From: Paraglaciecola sp. | GTDB taxonomy: Bacteria > Pseudomonadota > Gammaproteobacteria > Enterobacterales > Alteromonadaceae | Direction: 5' to 3' | Length of the DNA: 64,000 nt | NCBI GenBank assembly: GCA_009993955.1 | Contig: JAACSL010000012.1 | Span: 49,046 to 113,045 of the forward strand | In this document: piece by piece, positions 46,329-54,598 of the stretch | Layout: each line of letters begins with the position of its first letter | How positions within the stretch are numbered: the stretch's first letter is position 1 | The notes under the pieces: generated by a model | The model's database searches: none | Told to the model about the DNA's origin: nothing | The model's input: the letters and a program-made list of their open reading frames with translations, nothing else | Program-made: the position numbers and the translations under genes

Positions 46329-46356
46329 GCCGTTCCCTTGTTAGCAGTGGAACGGC
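46329..46356 (-). terminator. Hairpin between ABC permease and acyltransferase genes
   Basis: GCCGTTCC (46329-46336) pairs with GGAACGGC (46349-46356), an 8-bp stem with a 12-base loop. It lies 18 bases after the permease stop on the minus strand. No T-run follows, so it could be a weak terminator or an attenuator before the acyltransferase gene. Confidence 0.35.
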
Positions 46357-46374
46357 CTAAGGCGTGGTTTAGCG

Positions 46375-47061
46375 CTATAAAAAGCTGGTTTTACGTTTTT
46401 GCAGGTAGGCGGTGAGCAGCAGTGCTGCCAGACTGATGGCGATCAATGCGGCCAAGATTAGCAGTGAGGTTGGGTTCCAACTGGCACTGGCTGCTTCCAT
46501 GGTTTGGTTAATCTGCGGCATCCACATTAGCCCAATAATAAAGCCGTTAAGTAATAGGTTGGTCACGATCATCACGGCCACCGTATAACCCTCAGAGTAG
46601 CTCAGTAGCGCAGTGCCAAGGTAAAAACAATACGCCATCAGAATGTACATGCTCACCAATACCACAAGGGGAATAACCCCGTTGTAAATAGGGGTGCTTA
46701 CAATCACCACTAACATGCTCACTAACAAAATAAACCAAGGCACAAAATACAATACCAAGTTGGATAAGAGTTTGGCCAAGGCATAGTCTTGCACGGTGAC
46801 CGGAAGGCTCAGAATAAAGGGCAGGGTTTGATCCTTTTTCTCATTCACCACCAGCTCAATAGCCGAGCGAGCGCCGATGACAATTAACAAGGTGATCATT
46901 AAAATGGCGCCAATGTTAAACGTGTAGGTGGTTGCCATACCCATCAGACCAACGGTGAAAATGCCGGCAATCATGTAAGCGGCGATGGTCTTTTTGGCTA
47001 ACTCCCAGTCTTTTATGACCAAGCGTTTTATCATCTGTAGGTTAGTTAAAGCAGTAGTCAT
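46375..47061 (-). CDS. ABC-2 type transporter permease
   Basis: Six membrane helices fill the 228 residues, in the ABC-2 permease style (LVVNEKKDQTLPFILSLPVTVQDYALAKLLSNL is the family's cytoplasmic coupling stretch). The frame is open to 47184, but ATG 47061 has AGGAG eight bases before, and the longer form would run into the ATPase gene. With the ATPase (12 bases upstream) it forms a transporter of unknown substrate, controlled by the GntR gene. Confidence 0.85.
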   Translation of the reverse strand: MTTALTNLQMIKRLVIKDWELAKKTIAAYMIAGIFTVGLMGMATTYTFNIGAILMITLLIVIGARSAIELVVNEKKDQTLPFILSLPVTVQDYALAKLLSNLVLYFVPWFILLVSMLVVIVSTPIYNGVIPLVVLVSMYILMAYCFYLGTALLSYSEGYTVAVMIVTNLLLNGFIIGLMWMPQINQTMEAASASWNPTSLLILAALIAISLAALLLTAYLQKRKTSFL

Positions 47062-47072
47062 GTGGCTTACTC

Positions 47073-47951
47073 CTATCGACTGCGTTTTACGTTGGCAACA
47101 AAAATTTCTTCCAGCGACATGCGATGTTGCTCTAACACATGAAAACCGGCTGCTTGCAGCTGTGTGGCGTAGTCTTGGGTCCATTGGTCGGTGATCACTT
47201 CGGCGATTTGGCCCTTGCGTTTAATGCTCACTGCGCCAGCAACATGGGCTGAATTGTCCATGGTCACTTGGCAGCGAAAACGCCCCCAACTCTCCAAATA
47301 ACTCTCTTTGTCTTGCAAGGTTAAGAGTTTGCCGCGGTCGAGAAAGGCAATGTGATCCGACAATTTTTCAATATCGTGGGTATTGTGCGACGAGAACAAT
47401 ACACTGCGCTCATCATCAAGCAAGATGTCGGCTAATTCACTGATCACTTCTTCACGCGCCACCGGATCAAGACCGGTAGTCGGTTCATCCAACACCAATA
47501 ACTTAGGGCGTCTGGCCAATACCAACAGTAAGCAGGCCTTAACTCGCTGACCATGAGACAAACCTTTGATTTTTTGCTCGGCAAGCAAATCAAAGCGTTT
47601 CAGTAAGTCCGCGGCATATGCTGTGTCAAAGGCAGGGTAGATGCTGCGAATGAAATCCATGTGCCATTGTAAGGTTTGTGTTTTGTATAAACGCATATCG
47701 TCTGAGGCGAAGCCAATTTCATACTTGGCCGCCACTTGCTGTTTTGGCAAGTCGTAGCCCAGGGCCTTGACCTGGCCACTATCAGGCTTGATTAAGCCCA
47801 TTAAGATGCGGATGGTGGTGGATTTACCGGCCCCATTCACCCCAACCAAACCCATGACCTGACCTTTTGGCAAACTTAAATTGAGATTGTCTAACGTAAA
47901 ATGCGGGTAACGAATACTTACGTCCTGCATCTCAAAAGCAAATTGTTGCAT
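47073..47951 (-). CDS. ABC transporter ATP-binding protein
   Basis: Walker A GVNGAGKST, Q-loop region, signature LSHGQR, Walker B LLVLDEPTTGLD and the switch His in FSSHNTHDIEKLSDH are all intact. The C-terminal extension after residue 220 is as in drug- and antibiotic-type exporters. AGGAG precedes the ATG. It lies between the GntR-type regulator and the permease in one operon, the YtrA-like arrangement. Confidence 0.93.
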   Translation of the reverse strand: MQQFAFEMQDVSIRYPHFTLDNLNLSLPKGQVMGLVGVNGAGKSTTIRILMGLIKPDSGQVKALGYDLPKQQVAAKYEIGFASDDMRLYKTQTLQWHMDFIRSIYPAFDTAYAADLLKRFDLLAEQKIKGLSHGQRVKACLLLVLARRPKLLVLDEPTTGLDPVAREEVISELADILLDDERSVLFSSHNTHDIEKLSDHIAFLDRGKLLTLQDKESYLESWGRFRCQVTMDNSAHVAGAVSIKRKGQIAEVITDQWTQDYATQLQAAGFHVLEQHRMSLEEIFVANVKRSR

Positions 47952-47988
47952 TACTTACTCCTAACACGAATCACTACACGACTTACCG

Positions 47989-48360
47989 TTAGCGCAAGCG
48001 TTGTTGTACGACTTGCACAAACTCGTCATCACTGAGCTGCAATTGTCTGGCTAATTCAATGGCCACATCCACTTGCTGCTCCAGTTCCTGTTTTTTTAAC
48101 TCTTGATTCAAATCAGCGCGAGCCGAAACAAACGAGCCCTTGCCTTGCTGAGTCACAATGACCCCAGCTCTTTCTAGCTCCAAATAAGCGCGTTTGACCG
48201 TGATCACGCTGACTTGGGTGTCTGCTGCCAGCTCTCGAATAGAGGGCAATGGCATGTCTGCCGGCCAATCACCAATCAACACTTTGCTGGTGATCTGCTC
48301 GACAATTTGTAAATACATGGGTTTCTTGTCCACGGTAGACAGAAACAGTCCATAACTCAT
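47989..48360 (-). CDS. GntR family regulator, YtrA subfamily
   Basis: The 123-residue protein has a GntR winged helix (PLPSIRELAADTQVSVITVKRAYLELERAG; TQQGKGSFVS) and only a short C-terminal tail, as in the YtrA subfamily, which represses an ABC transporter operon downstream. The frame is open to 48471, but ATG 48360 gives the family start MSYGLFLSTVDKKPMYLQI and puts the operator (48385-48407) in the promoter region. It heads the operon with the ATPase and permease. Confidence 0.92.
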   Translation of the reverse strand: MSYGLFLSTVDKKPMYLQIVEQITSKVLIGDWPADMPLPSIRELAADTQVSVITVKRAYLELERAGVIVTQQGKGSFVSARADLNQELKKQELEQQVDVAIELARQLQLSDDEFVQVVQQRLR

Positions 48361-48384
48361 AGGGGCGCCTGTAGTGTTTGTTTT

Positions 48385-48407
48385 CTGTGTATATACAATA
48401 TACACAG
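48385..48407 (-). promoter_or_regulatory. Operator of the GntR/ABC operon
   Basis: CTGTGTATAT-ACA-ATATACACAG is a perfect 10-bp inverted repeat with a 3-base spacer, 24 bases before the gntR start. A further half-site ATATACACAG lies at 48419-48428. YtrA-type repressors bind such AT-rich palindromes at their own promoters, so autoregulation is likely. Confidence 0.8.
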
Positions 48408-48471
48408 TATATATACAGATATACACAGTGCAAGTATTTTGTGCAAAATAAAGCCTAAAAATATTTGGCAT

Positions 48472-49051
48472 CTTTTAAAAAGATAATTATTTCAATAGCT
48501 TAAGGTTTTTGGGGCTTGACCAGCAGACAGTGAGTTTATCGCCTCGCGACAAAAAGCATACGGCCAGTGGCCACTAAGATTATCGCTACGCGACATTGCA
48601 TGCGCTAACGCTTACGCCATCCATGGCGGTTTTTCAAACCACGTCCCGTGGCTCGAGTGACTCTTTCTTCAACAGCTAAGAAAGAGTAACCAGAAAGAAG
48701 CCGCCCCCACTAAACGTTCTGAACCCGATTAGCTTGAATTGACTAAGCCGCTTTGACGTGTTCCCGACACGACAAAGCTAAACTGGCTATCCGTGCCAGT
48801 TTACTGAGTCAATTCTGGCGCAACTCGGGAACGTTTAAACGGGGAGGAAAGACAACTTTCTTCGAGAGTGTTCTTTGTTTTTGCTTTGAGATGAAGCTGG
48901 ATAAATGCATTCTGTGGTGTTAAAAAATAGCCTTTAGGTTTTTCCGCAAGAGTATGAAATTATAAGGGAAAGTAAACTTTAGTCGTAATAAGTCCAGTTC
49001 ATATTAAATCCAGATTTAACATAAACTCTGGCTAATGAGTTGTTATGAATT
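48472..49051. repeat. Intergenic block of direct and inverted repeats
   Basis: No gene is seen. A 16-base direct repeat, TTATCGCCTCGCGACA / TTATCGCTACGCGACA, lies at 48536-48551 and 48580-48595 around the palindrome AGTGGCCACT (48566-48575). A perfect 10-bp hairpin (ACTCTTTCTT with AAGAAAGAGT) is at 48660-48687. A cloverleaf-like element follows (48712-48836). Together they look like a repetitive extragenic element rather than a promoter region. Confidence 0.6.
48712..48836. repeat. Cloverleaf-like nested inverted repeat
   Basis: Outer arms AAACGTTC...CCCGA (48712-48728) and TCGGGAACGTTT (48825-48836) pair with a 5-base bulge. Inside, GAATTGACT (48736-48744) pairs with AGTCAATTC (48807-48815). 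Between them are two hairpins: CTTTGACGTG with CACGACAAAG (48751-48777, one mismatch) and TAAACTGGC with GCCAGTTTA (48779-48803, perfect). The order of pairing is that of a four-way structure. Confidence 0.65.
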
Positions 49052-49387
49052 ATGAGCATGGATAGATCAACTGCACTTAAACAGATTGTCACTTTTGGCC
49101 CTGAAAGGGAACTAGCTATTTCAGCATTAGTTAACTTCGGATATGACAGTGATGAAGAGTTATTTGAGATTTCTGAGTCCGTATTAATTGGAGTTCTTAA
49201 GAAATACATTGCAGACGAAGTAACTTCGGAAGAACTAGAAGAGTGGGCTAATTTTATTGAGTGCCGAGAAGATTTGAATTATGAAAAGGTGGAAGGGTAT
49301 ATCTATGCTCTGGCCAACCCCATACTGGTCGGAATGATAGATAAAGATAAAATTAAACAAATGCTGAAAACGTTAAATGCTACATAA
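49052..49387 (+). CDS. Small acidic protein of unknown function, possibly immunity-like
   Basis: The 111-residue protein is acidic and helical, with the stretch LIGVLKKYIADEVTSEELEEWANFIECREDLNYE and later LANPILVGMID. This pattern is familiar from small proteins near polymorphic toxins and may be an immunity protein, but I cannot name the family, and no toxin gene is beside it. Codon use is more AT-rich than in the neighbours. It is the first of three small plus-strand genes that follow the repeat block, suggesting a recently acquired group. Confidence 0.6.
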   Translation: MSMDRSTALKQIVTFGPERELAISALVNFGYDSDEELFEISESVLIGVLKKYIADEVTSEELEEWANFIECREDLNYEKVEGYIYALANPILVGMIDKDKIKQMLKTLNAT

Positions 49388-49397
49388 CAAGGAAATC

Positions 49398-49865
49398 ATG
49401 AAGTTAATCCCTTACGAAAAATTTCAAATAGACACAGGCTTATCCTCTGCAGAACTTGTACAACGAATTAGTTCGATTACGGGGGAAAATAAATTTTTTA
49501 ATTTCAGCCCATCACATGAGTTTAGTGGCCAAGTAACTGAAAATGAGTTTGAAATTGTGAAAAATATTTCGTACCGCAATTCGTTTTTGCCCATTATTGA
49601 AGGTAAAATTGAGCCCAAAAGCACGGGGGCGCTAGTAACCATCTCAATGCGTCTTCATCTACTTGTGATGTGCTTTATGTCTGTTTGGTTTTCAGGTGTA
49701 GGTATCGGCTGTTTACTCGTTATGTCAAAAATGCACGAATTTTCATGGCCGATGTTAATTCCTTTTGGAATGCTATTTTTTGGTGTCGTATTGGTATCTG
49801 GCGGCTTTTGGTTTGAAGCGTCAAAGCAAAAAAGAAGGCTTATCGAATTGTTATCCAATAATTAA
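49398..49865 (+). CDS. Small membrane protein of unknown function
   Basis: ATG 49398 follows AAGGA by six bases and is preferred over ATG 49377. The first 90 residues are soluble (FQIDTGLSSAELVQRISSITGE; FSGQVTENEFEIVKNISYR), followed by two membrane helices (LLVMCFMSVWFSGVGIGCLLV and LIPFGMLFFGVVLVSGGFWF) and a short basic tail. Not recognised. It lies 10 bases after the previous small gene, so they are probably one transcript. Confidence 0.55.
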   Translation: MKLIPYEKFQIDTGLSSAELVQRISSITGENKFFNFSPSHEFSGQVTENEFEIVKNISYRNSFLPIIEGKIEPKSTGALVTISMRLHLLVMCFMSVWFSGVGIGCLLVMSKMHEFSWPMLIPFGMLFFGVVLVSGGFWFEASKQKRRLIELLSNN

Positions 49866-49936
49866 CATGCAAAGGCCACATCACCATGAGAATAGATGGG
49901 CTGCCGCCCACTGTTATTTGGGAGGAAGTTTTTTAT

Positions 49937-50185
49937 ATGAAATATGCCGATGGTTCAATCATACGGCTTGGCGATAGGGTCATTATTTCTGGTGCCTTTC
50001 GAGGTGTCGTTGTGGCGGATATTGATGGTGCCGAATATTCAAATGCGTTTTTAAAAGAACACTGGGAATATCTGAAGTCTGGTGTATTGGTTGATACTGA
50101 TTTTGGTGGCATTGTTTATTATCAACACCAGAATTCAAATGGCGAAATTTTTGAACGAGAGTTACACCAAGAAAATAAAGTCTAA
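49937..50185 (+). CDS. Small KOW-like protein of unknown function
   Basis: ATG 49937 follows GGAGGAAG with eight bases between and is preferred over ATG 49886. The 82 residues start MKYADGSIIRLGDRV and continue ISGAFRGVVVADIDG, a small beta-barrel-like pattern (similar to KOW/Hypothetical immunity proteins), then a stretch with LKSGVLVDTDFGGIVYY. The function is unknown. It is the last of the AT-rich trio and is followed by TAACAAATGCC and a hairpin. Confidence 0.55.
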   Translation: MKYADGSIIRLGDRVIISGAFRGVVVADIDGAEYSNAFLKEHWEYLKSGVLVDTDFGGIVYYQHQNSNGEIFERELHQENKV

Positions 50186-50203
50186 CAAATGCCTTATGCT
50201 CAC

Positions 50204-50236
50204 CTGCAAAGTCAGTATTGGTTTTACTGTTTGCAG
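50204..50236. terminator. Hairpin between convergent genes
   Basis: CTGCAAA (50204-50210) pairs with TTTGCAG (50230-50236) and, inside, CAGTA (50213-50217) with TACTG (50225-50229), around a TTGGTTT loop; GT is bulged. No T-run follows. It may end transcription of the small genes, or be part of a recombination site (see findings). Confidence 0.4.
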
Positions 50237-50270
50237 CTGAGCAGTTTGAAGCGTGTTGATGGGCTGGGGA

Positions 50271-51689
50271 TTAGCCTTTAAAACCAAACAAACGTTGTTC
50301 GATAATTTCATTTGCTACGGCAGCCGGTAGGCTCTTTTCCCAATCCCCTCGACCATTTTTCAATTGTTTAAGCACTTCGCGGGAATAGATTTTGAAAAGG
50401 TTGATGTCGCTGCTTTCAATCCCGGCCAGAAAACCATTTTCCAGCAAGTGACGGTATAAAAAGCGTAAATGGTCTTGCACTTTAACACTGGTAAATTCAC
50501 TTAACTCACCGTCAGCATTCAGTTCAGGGTAGATAAACAGGCGGGTATTGTCGGGGAACAGTTTACCAAAACCTTCCAGTATGCCGCCCTCAACACCTCG
50601 ATAGGTGTCTTCGTCAAAAATCTGTTTGATGTTAATCATGCCCACCACAATACCAATTTGTAATTTGGTGTACTGACGGAAATACGCACGTAACGAGAAA
50701 TAACGGGTGTAGTCTGAAATCATCACGTTGTAGCCCAACAAATTCAGTAACTGAACTCGCTGGACGATGTCTTCTTCTGGCACTTTGGCATCTTGCCCTT
50801 TTGCATCATTGAGGGAGATTTCCGCTATGGCGATGGTATTTTTGTCGTTCACATCTGGCAGGGTGAAAAACGCTTTTTTGCCTTGCTCGATCATATCGAC
50901 ATTCAGATTGGTGACAGGACGAAATGAACCACGAATGGTAAGCACGTTTTTCTTGTACAACATTTCGGCAGGTACGCCTACTGAACCGTCTGGGCGGAAC
51001 ATGATGGCGCGGGTTTTCCAGCTGCGAATTAGGTGCAAGTTTATGGCACGATTGTCTACATCTTCAAAATAAGGGCCGATAAACTCAATTGAATCAATCT
51101 CGATGCGTCCGGGCTTCATGTTGTCGGTGAGTGAATCAATCATCATTTTGGGATTTTCAAAATAATAATAGGCGGCGTAAATCAGATTCACCCCTAACAC
51201 ACCCAAAGCTTGTTGCTGGGCTTCGGCATTGTCGTCGAGCATGCGTACGTGAATTTTAATGTTCGAGGGTTCGGCACCGGGATACATTTGAATGCGTACA
51301 CCACACCACGCATGACATTCATTGTCGCGCCCAAAACTCTTGGCGGCTACCGTGGCGGCATAGGCAAAAAAGCGGGATGATTTAGAACGGCTGTCGCCCA
51401 CACGCTCGAGCACTAAATCAAACTCTTGCGCCATCATCGCTTTGACCCGTGCTTTGCTCACATAACGGCCGTCTTCTTGCACCCCATAAATGGCATCGGA
51501 GAACTTCATGTCGTAGGCCGACATGGTTTTGGCGATGGTGCCCGCTGCTGCGCCGGCGATAAAGAATTGACGGGCCACTTCTTGACCTGCACCAATTTCA
51601 ACTATGGTTCCGTACTTTTTTTCGTCTAAATTTAAGCGCAAGGCTTTTTGCGAGGTAGTGCGTGAACTGACGTTTTTGTCTTTATCCAT
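50271..51689 (-). CDS. Conserved protein of unknown function (often labelled nicotinate-nucleotide adenylyltransferase)
   Basis: The 472-residue protein has conserved stretches KKYGTIVEIGAGQEVARQFF, GTIAKTMSAYDMKFSDAIYG, HAWCGVRIQMYPGAEP, LGVLGVNLIYAAYYYF, RGSFRPVTNLNVDM, NVMISDYTRYFSLRAYFRQYTK and GGILEGFGKLFP. I recognise the family as widespread in marine bacteria, Bacteroidetes and cyanobacteria, where automatic labels differ and are not to be trusted. No HxGH nucleotidyltransferase motif is seen. The function is unknown. TGGAG lies before the ATG. It stands alone, convergent with the AT-rich trio. Confidence 0.75.
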   Translation of the reverse strand: MDKDKNVSSRTTSQKALRLNLDEKKYGTIVEIGAGQEVARQFFIAGAAAGTIAKTMSAYDMKFSDAIYGVQEDGRYVSKARVKAMMAQEFDLVLERVGDSRSKSSRFFAYAATVAAKSFGRDNECHAWCGVRIQMYPGAEPSNIKIHVRMLDDNAEAQQQALGVLGVNLIYAAYYYFENPKMMIDSLTDNMKPGRIEIDSIEFIGPYFEDVDNRAINLHLIRSWKTRAIMFRPDGSVGVPAEMLYKKNVLTIRGSFRPVTNLNVDMIEQGKKAFFTLPDVNDKNTIAIAEISLNDAKGQDAKVPEEDIVQRVQLLNLLGYNVMISDYTRYFSLRAYFRQYTKLQIGIVVGMINIKQIFDEDTYRGVEGGILEGFGKLFPDNTRLFIYPELNADGELSEFTSVKVQDHLRFLYRHLLENGFLAGIESSDINLFKIYSREVLKQLKNGRGDWEKSLPAAVANEIIEQRLFGFKG

Positions 51690-51857
51690 GAGATGGCTCC
51701 AGTAGCGAGGTTAGCGCAGGAAAGTGGGCATATTGTAGCCTTGATTGGCGCGATGAATAAATTGAATTTTCAGGTAGTTCATTGAAACTTATACCAAAAC
51801 ATCTTCATTTTTTTGGTATTCGCCCCTTTTGTTGCACTTTCTACTGCGCTGCTGGCG

Positions 51858-52433
51858 CTAACAATGCAAAAACTTGCCGCTGGCGCTAATGGCCAAAATA
51901 ATGCCAGATTCATCAAAGGCGATGTCGACGCTGTCGCCAAGGTGCAAGTGTTCATCGATTTGATTCAGTTTAGCCAGCGCATTGACGAGTTCTTGTGACA
52001 CTTTTACTACTTGATGATCGCAGGTTTGTAGCTGCCAGCCATCATCCATGTGCTCAAGCACTGCCTGCTTTGTGTGATGAAAGACCAATATTTGTTGTTG
52101 GCTCAGGTAGTCTTGATAGTGTTTAGCATACCGTTCAGATATGGCCTGCGACTGCTTCTGTGGGGCCAACGAGTGTAATTCAACTTCAGCCACGTGCATG
52201 GGCTGGTTCAGCCAGCTTTGATGCTGCCAAAAACTTAAGCCCAGCAATAATAGGGTGCCCGCCGCAACGCTTACCATCGTCATGCGTTTGAACCAGTGGC
52301 GCTGATTATTTTGCTGTTGCTGGTGGGCCAACAACAAACGACGTTTTATTCCGGCTGGGGCCGTGTGTTGCGCTTTGCGCTGTTGATAGAGGGCGCGTAA
52401 TTGTTGCTCTGAATCGGATGTGGGTTTAGTCAT
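51858..52433 (-). CDS. Putative anti-sigma factor, single-pass membrane protein
   Basis: The protein has a basic cytoplasmic N-terminal part (about residues 1-55, QQLRALYQQRKAQ), one membrane helix (MTMVSVAAGTLLLLGLSFW) and a periplasmic C-terminal domain. It starts inside the end of the ECF sigma gene, the classic place for an anti-sigma factor. No zinc-binding HxxxCxxC is seen, so assignment rests on position and topology. ATG 52433 is preferred over 52454. The 168 bases after its end hold no clear feature. Confidence 0.65.
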   Translation of the reverse strand: MTKPTSDSEQQLRALYQQRKAQHTAPAGIKRRLLLAHQQQQNNQRHWFKRMTMVSVAAGTLLLLGLSFWQHQSWLNQPMHVAEVELHSLAPQKQSQAISERYAKHYQDYLSQQQILVFHHTKQAVLEHMDDGWQLQTCDHQVVKVSQELVNALAKLNQIDEHLHLGDSVDIAFDESGIILAISASGKFLHC

Positions 52434-52992
52434 GGTCAGTCTCGAAGTCGCCACTCAATTGTTGGCGCAAATGGTCTTTGGCGTAACGTAAACGGCTTTT
52501 TACCGCTTCCACATTGCTGTGGGTAATGCTGGCAATGTCACTTAAACTAAAATCTTCTTGTTGCAAACAAAACGCCTCGCGTTGGGCAAACGGCAGCTTG
52601 AGTAAGGCTTGATCAAAGCGCTGCAGCAGCTTGTCGGGATCCATACTGGCCTCTGCTGCTGGCAGCGTGTCGATTTCATCAAGGTTCGCCTTGCGTGAGC
52701 GATATTCATCGATTAGTAAATTTCTTGCCAAGGTAAACAACCAGGCTTTAAATTTTCCCGAGTCACGATAAAGGTGTTTTTTTTCCATGACTTTCAGCCA
52801 AGTTTGCTGACAAATATCCTTAGCTAAGCTTGGGTCGGACAGCGTGAGCACAAAGTGATATAGATCCTCACCACAGGCTTCATACAACTTTTCAAGTAGT
52901 AGCTGCTCACCGGTATCTGAATAACGTTGCATTAATGCTTCGTTACTCTCAGGAGCAAAAAACCACGCTTTTATCGACAAACCTCTACTCAT
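52426..52992 (-). CDS. RNA polymerase sigma factor, ECF subfamily
   Basis: The sigma-70 region 2 is seen as ALMQRYSDTGEQLLLEKLYEACGEDLYHF through ICQQTWLKVMEKKHLYRDSGKFKAWLFTLARNLLIDEYR, and region 4 as LPFAQREAFCLQQEDFSLSDIASITHSNVEAVKSRLRYAK. The length of 188 residues is normal. AAGGAG precedes the ATG. The gene overlaps the putative anti-sigma gene by 8 bases. The stimulus is unknown; the tonB gene upstream (43 bases) may be of the same transcript. Confidence 0.93.
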   Translation of the reverse strand: MSRGLSIKAWFFAPESNEALMQRYSDTGEQLLLEKLYEACGEDLYHFVLTLSDPSLAKDICQQTWLKVMEKKHLYRDSGKFKAWLFTLARNLLIDEYRSRKANLDEIDTLPAAEASMDPDKLLQRFDQALLKLPFAQREAFCLQQEDFSLSDIASITHSNVEAVKSRLRYAKDHLRQQLSGDFETDHD

Positions 52993-53034
52993 TGTCGCTC
53001 CTTATTGCTGCCTTGCTATCCAACGCGTCTTTGC

Positions 53035-53670
53035 TTACTGGTTTAACTTAAAATCTAACACCACCATCATGCCATCCTGTGCTTGGGCTTTACCAGCCAC
53101 AATTTGTGGTTTGTACTTCCATTTTGCCAAGGCCCGTCTTGCCTCACTGTCAAAAACTCGTTTGGGCTGGGCGTCCACTACTTGGATATGTTGCACCTGT
53201 CCCAATGCATCAATAGAAAACTGCAGTTTTACCCAGCCCTCAACGCCATTACGTGCCGCCTCGGCAGGGTAGCGTGGCTCCATTCTCACAGCAGGCGTGG
53301 CCATGCCACCGTTTTGAAATTGTGGTTCGATAGCAATCTCGCCAGCGTTTACCCGCACCTCAGGTACGTAACGCGTGATCACACTGTCATCATTGGGCGT
53401 TTGCTGTAAAGGCACACTTACTTTGGGGATGGGCTGAGGTGTGGGCTTGGGTTTGAGGGGCTGCCGCTCAGTTGTGGGGATTTCTTTGAAATCTGCCAGT
53501 AAGGTGATCTGTGGACTAGCTTGTGACGTGATCAGCGGCACGTCATTACTGGCAATCAAAGCTTGCATCAGCACAAACAAAGCAAAGGTGATCAGCGCGG
53601 CAAGCAGCGCTGACATGGTGAGTTTGCCCAAGGGCAATGCAGGTGGTAATAGCGTTTGGCTTTGAGTCAT
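53035..53670 (-). CDS. Energy transducer TonB
   Basis: An N-terminal membrane anchor (LTMSALLAALITFALFVLMQAL), a proline-rich spacer (PLKPKPTPQPIPKVSVPLQQ) and the C-terminal TonB domain (MEPRYPAEAARNGVEGWVKL; VFDSEARRALAKWKYKP) are in order. It couples the proton motive force to outer-membrane receptors together with ExbB/ExbD, which are not in the window. GGAGAAATGCC precedes the ATG at 53670. Confidence 0.93.
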   Translation of the reverse strand: MTQSQTLLPPALPLGKLTMSALLAALITFALFVLMQALIASNDVPLITSQASPQITLLADFKEIPTTERQPLKPKPTPQPIPKVSVPLQQTPNDDSVITRYVPEVRVNAGEIAIEPQFQNGGMATPAVRMEPRYPAEAARNGVEGWVKLQFSIDALGQVQHIQVVDAQPKRVFDSEARRALAKWKYKPQIVAGKAQAQDGMMVVLDFKLNQ

Positions 53671-53800
53671 GGCATTTCTCCTGTGAATGTAAAGGAGTAA
53701 CGCCAGAGATGCGTAAAAGGGGTTAAAAAATGTGAAGATTTAACGCGGCGGTGGTTCAGGCGTATTCAATTGAAAATTCAATCGATAATGGGCATAAAAA

Positions 53801-53818
53801 ACCCGGCAGCGGCCGGGT
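53801..53818 (-). terminator. Rho-independent terminator of the PEP-CTERM gene
   Basis: ACCCGGC pairs with GCCGGGT around AGCG; on the minus strand a run of six T follows at once. It lies 21 bases after the stop of the PEP-CTERM protein gene. Confidence 0.9.
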
Positions 53819-53839
53819 ATAAACTAACACTTGCAGTGG

Positions 53840-54598
53840 TTAACTCTTACGTCTGACTAATACCAAGCCAGCAAGACCAGTCAGAAGTACGAATAATCCA
53901 GCAGGCGCCGGAACTGACTGAGTCTGTAACAGAGTATTGGCGGTATAGTATAGAATATTTTCGCGTAATTCGAAGGCATTGGGTGTCTGAAAGTTTGAGG
54001 TGGTCATGCCGCCAAACAGCACCAAACCGTTACCCCACACCATCTCTGCCAACACAGCGTCGAGGTCTTCATCTAAAATCAACGCATTTAGCCCTGTTCC
54101 ACTTACGCTAGCATGTGAAAAAGATGAACCGGTAAAAGCCGAACCGGTCACAGCAAAAGGACCGTTAAAAATTGCGTGAGCAGGATCCGCTGCAGTTACT
54201 GCATTGCCGAAATCTTCAAAATTCAGTGATACGCCAAATCCAAACGCCATACCATCGCCTTCGTTTGGTGCGGCGTTTAGCAACAAGCGGCCACCATTGG
54301 CCACCCAATTTTCCATGGCAATTTGATTTGCAGCGATAAAAGCTTCTAATTCATCAGCGTTATTGTCACTACCTTCCATGTAGATTAAGTGGTTTACCGC
54401 GGAAAAAAGATTGGTGGTGTCAACCGTTTCATAACGTAGGTCACTCCAATTTCCAGCTCCAAACACCCCATCCATTGCCGCTTCGTTAGTTGAAACACCC
54501 CAAGGGGCATCCACTACCGATCTCAAATAAATGGGACCGGCAACAGCATTAGCAGAAACGCTGGCCAGTAACACAATAGATAACAGGATATTTTTCAT
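53840..54598 (-). CDS. PEP-CTERM sorting-domain protein, amidotransferase-like fold
   Basis: A signal peptide (cleavage near AVAGP, about residue 21) begins the protein. The C-terminus is a clear sorting signal: VPAPAGLFVLL, hydrophobic helix and LVRRKS. Such tails are cut by an exosortase. The middle part, with HLIYMEGSDNNADELEAFI, MENWVANGGRLLLNAAPNEG and FELRENILYY, resembles class I amidotransferase-like (ThuA-type) domains, but I do not see a catalytic triad with certainty. Its role is unknown. A strong terminator follows. Confidence 0.8.
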   Translation of the reverse strand: MKNILLSIVLLASVSANAVAGPIYLRSVVDAPWGVSTNEAAMDGVFGAGNWSDLRYETVDTTNLFSAVNHLIYMEGSDNNADELEAFIAANQIAMENWVANGGRLLLNAAPNEGDGMAFGFGVSLNFEDFGNAVTAADPAHAIFNGPFAVTGSAFTGSSFSHASVSGTGLNALILDEDLDAVLAEMVWGNGLVLFGGMTTSNFQTPNAFELRENILYYTANTLLQTQSVPAPAGLFVLLTGLAGLVLVRRKS

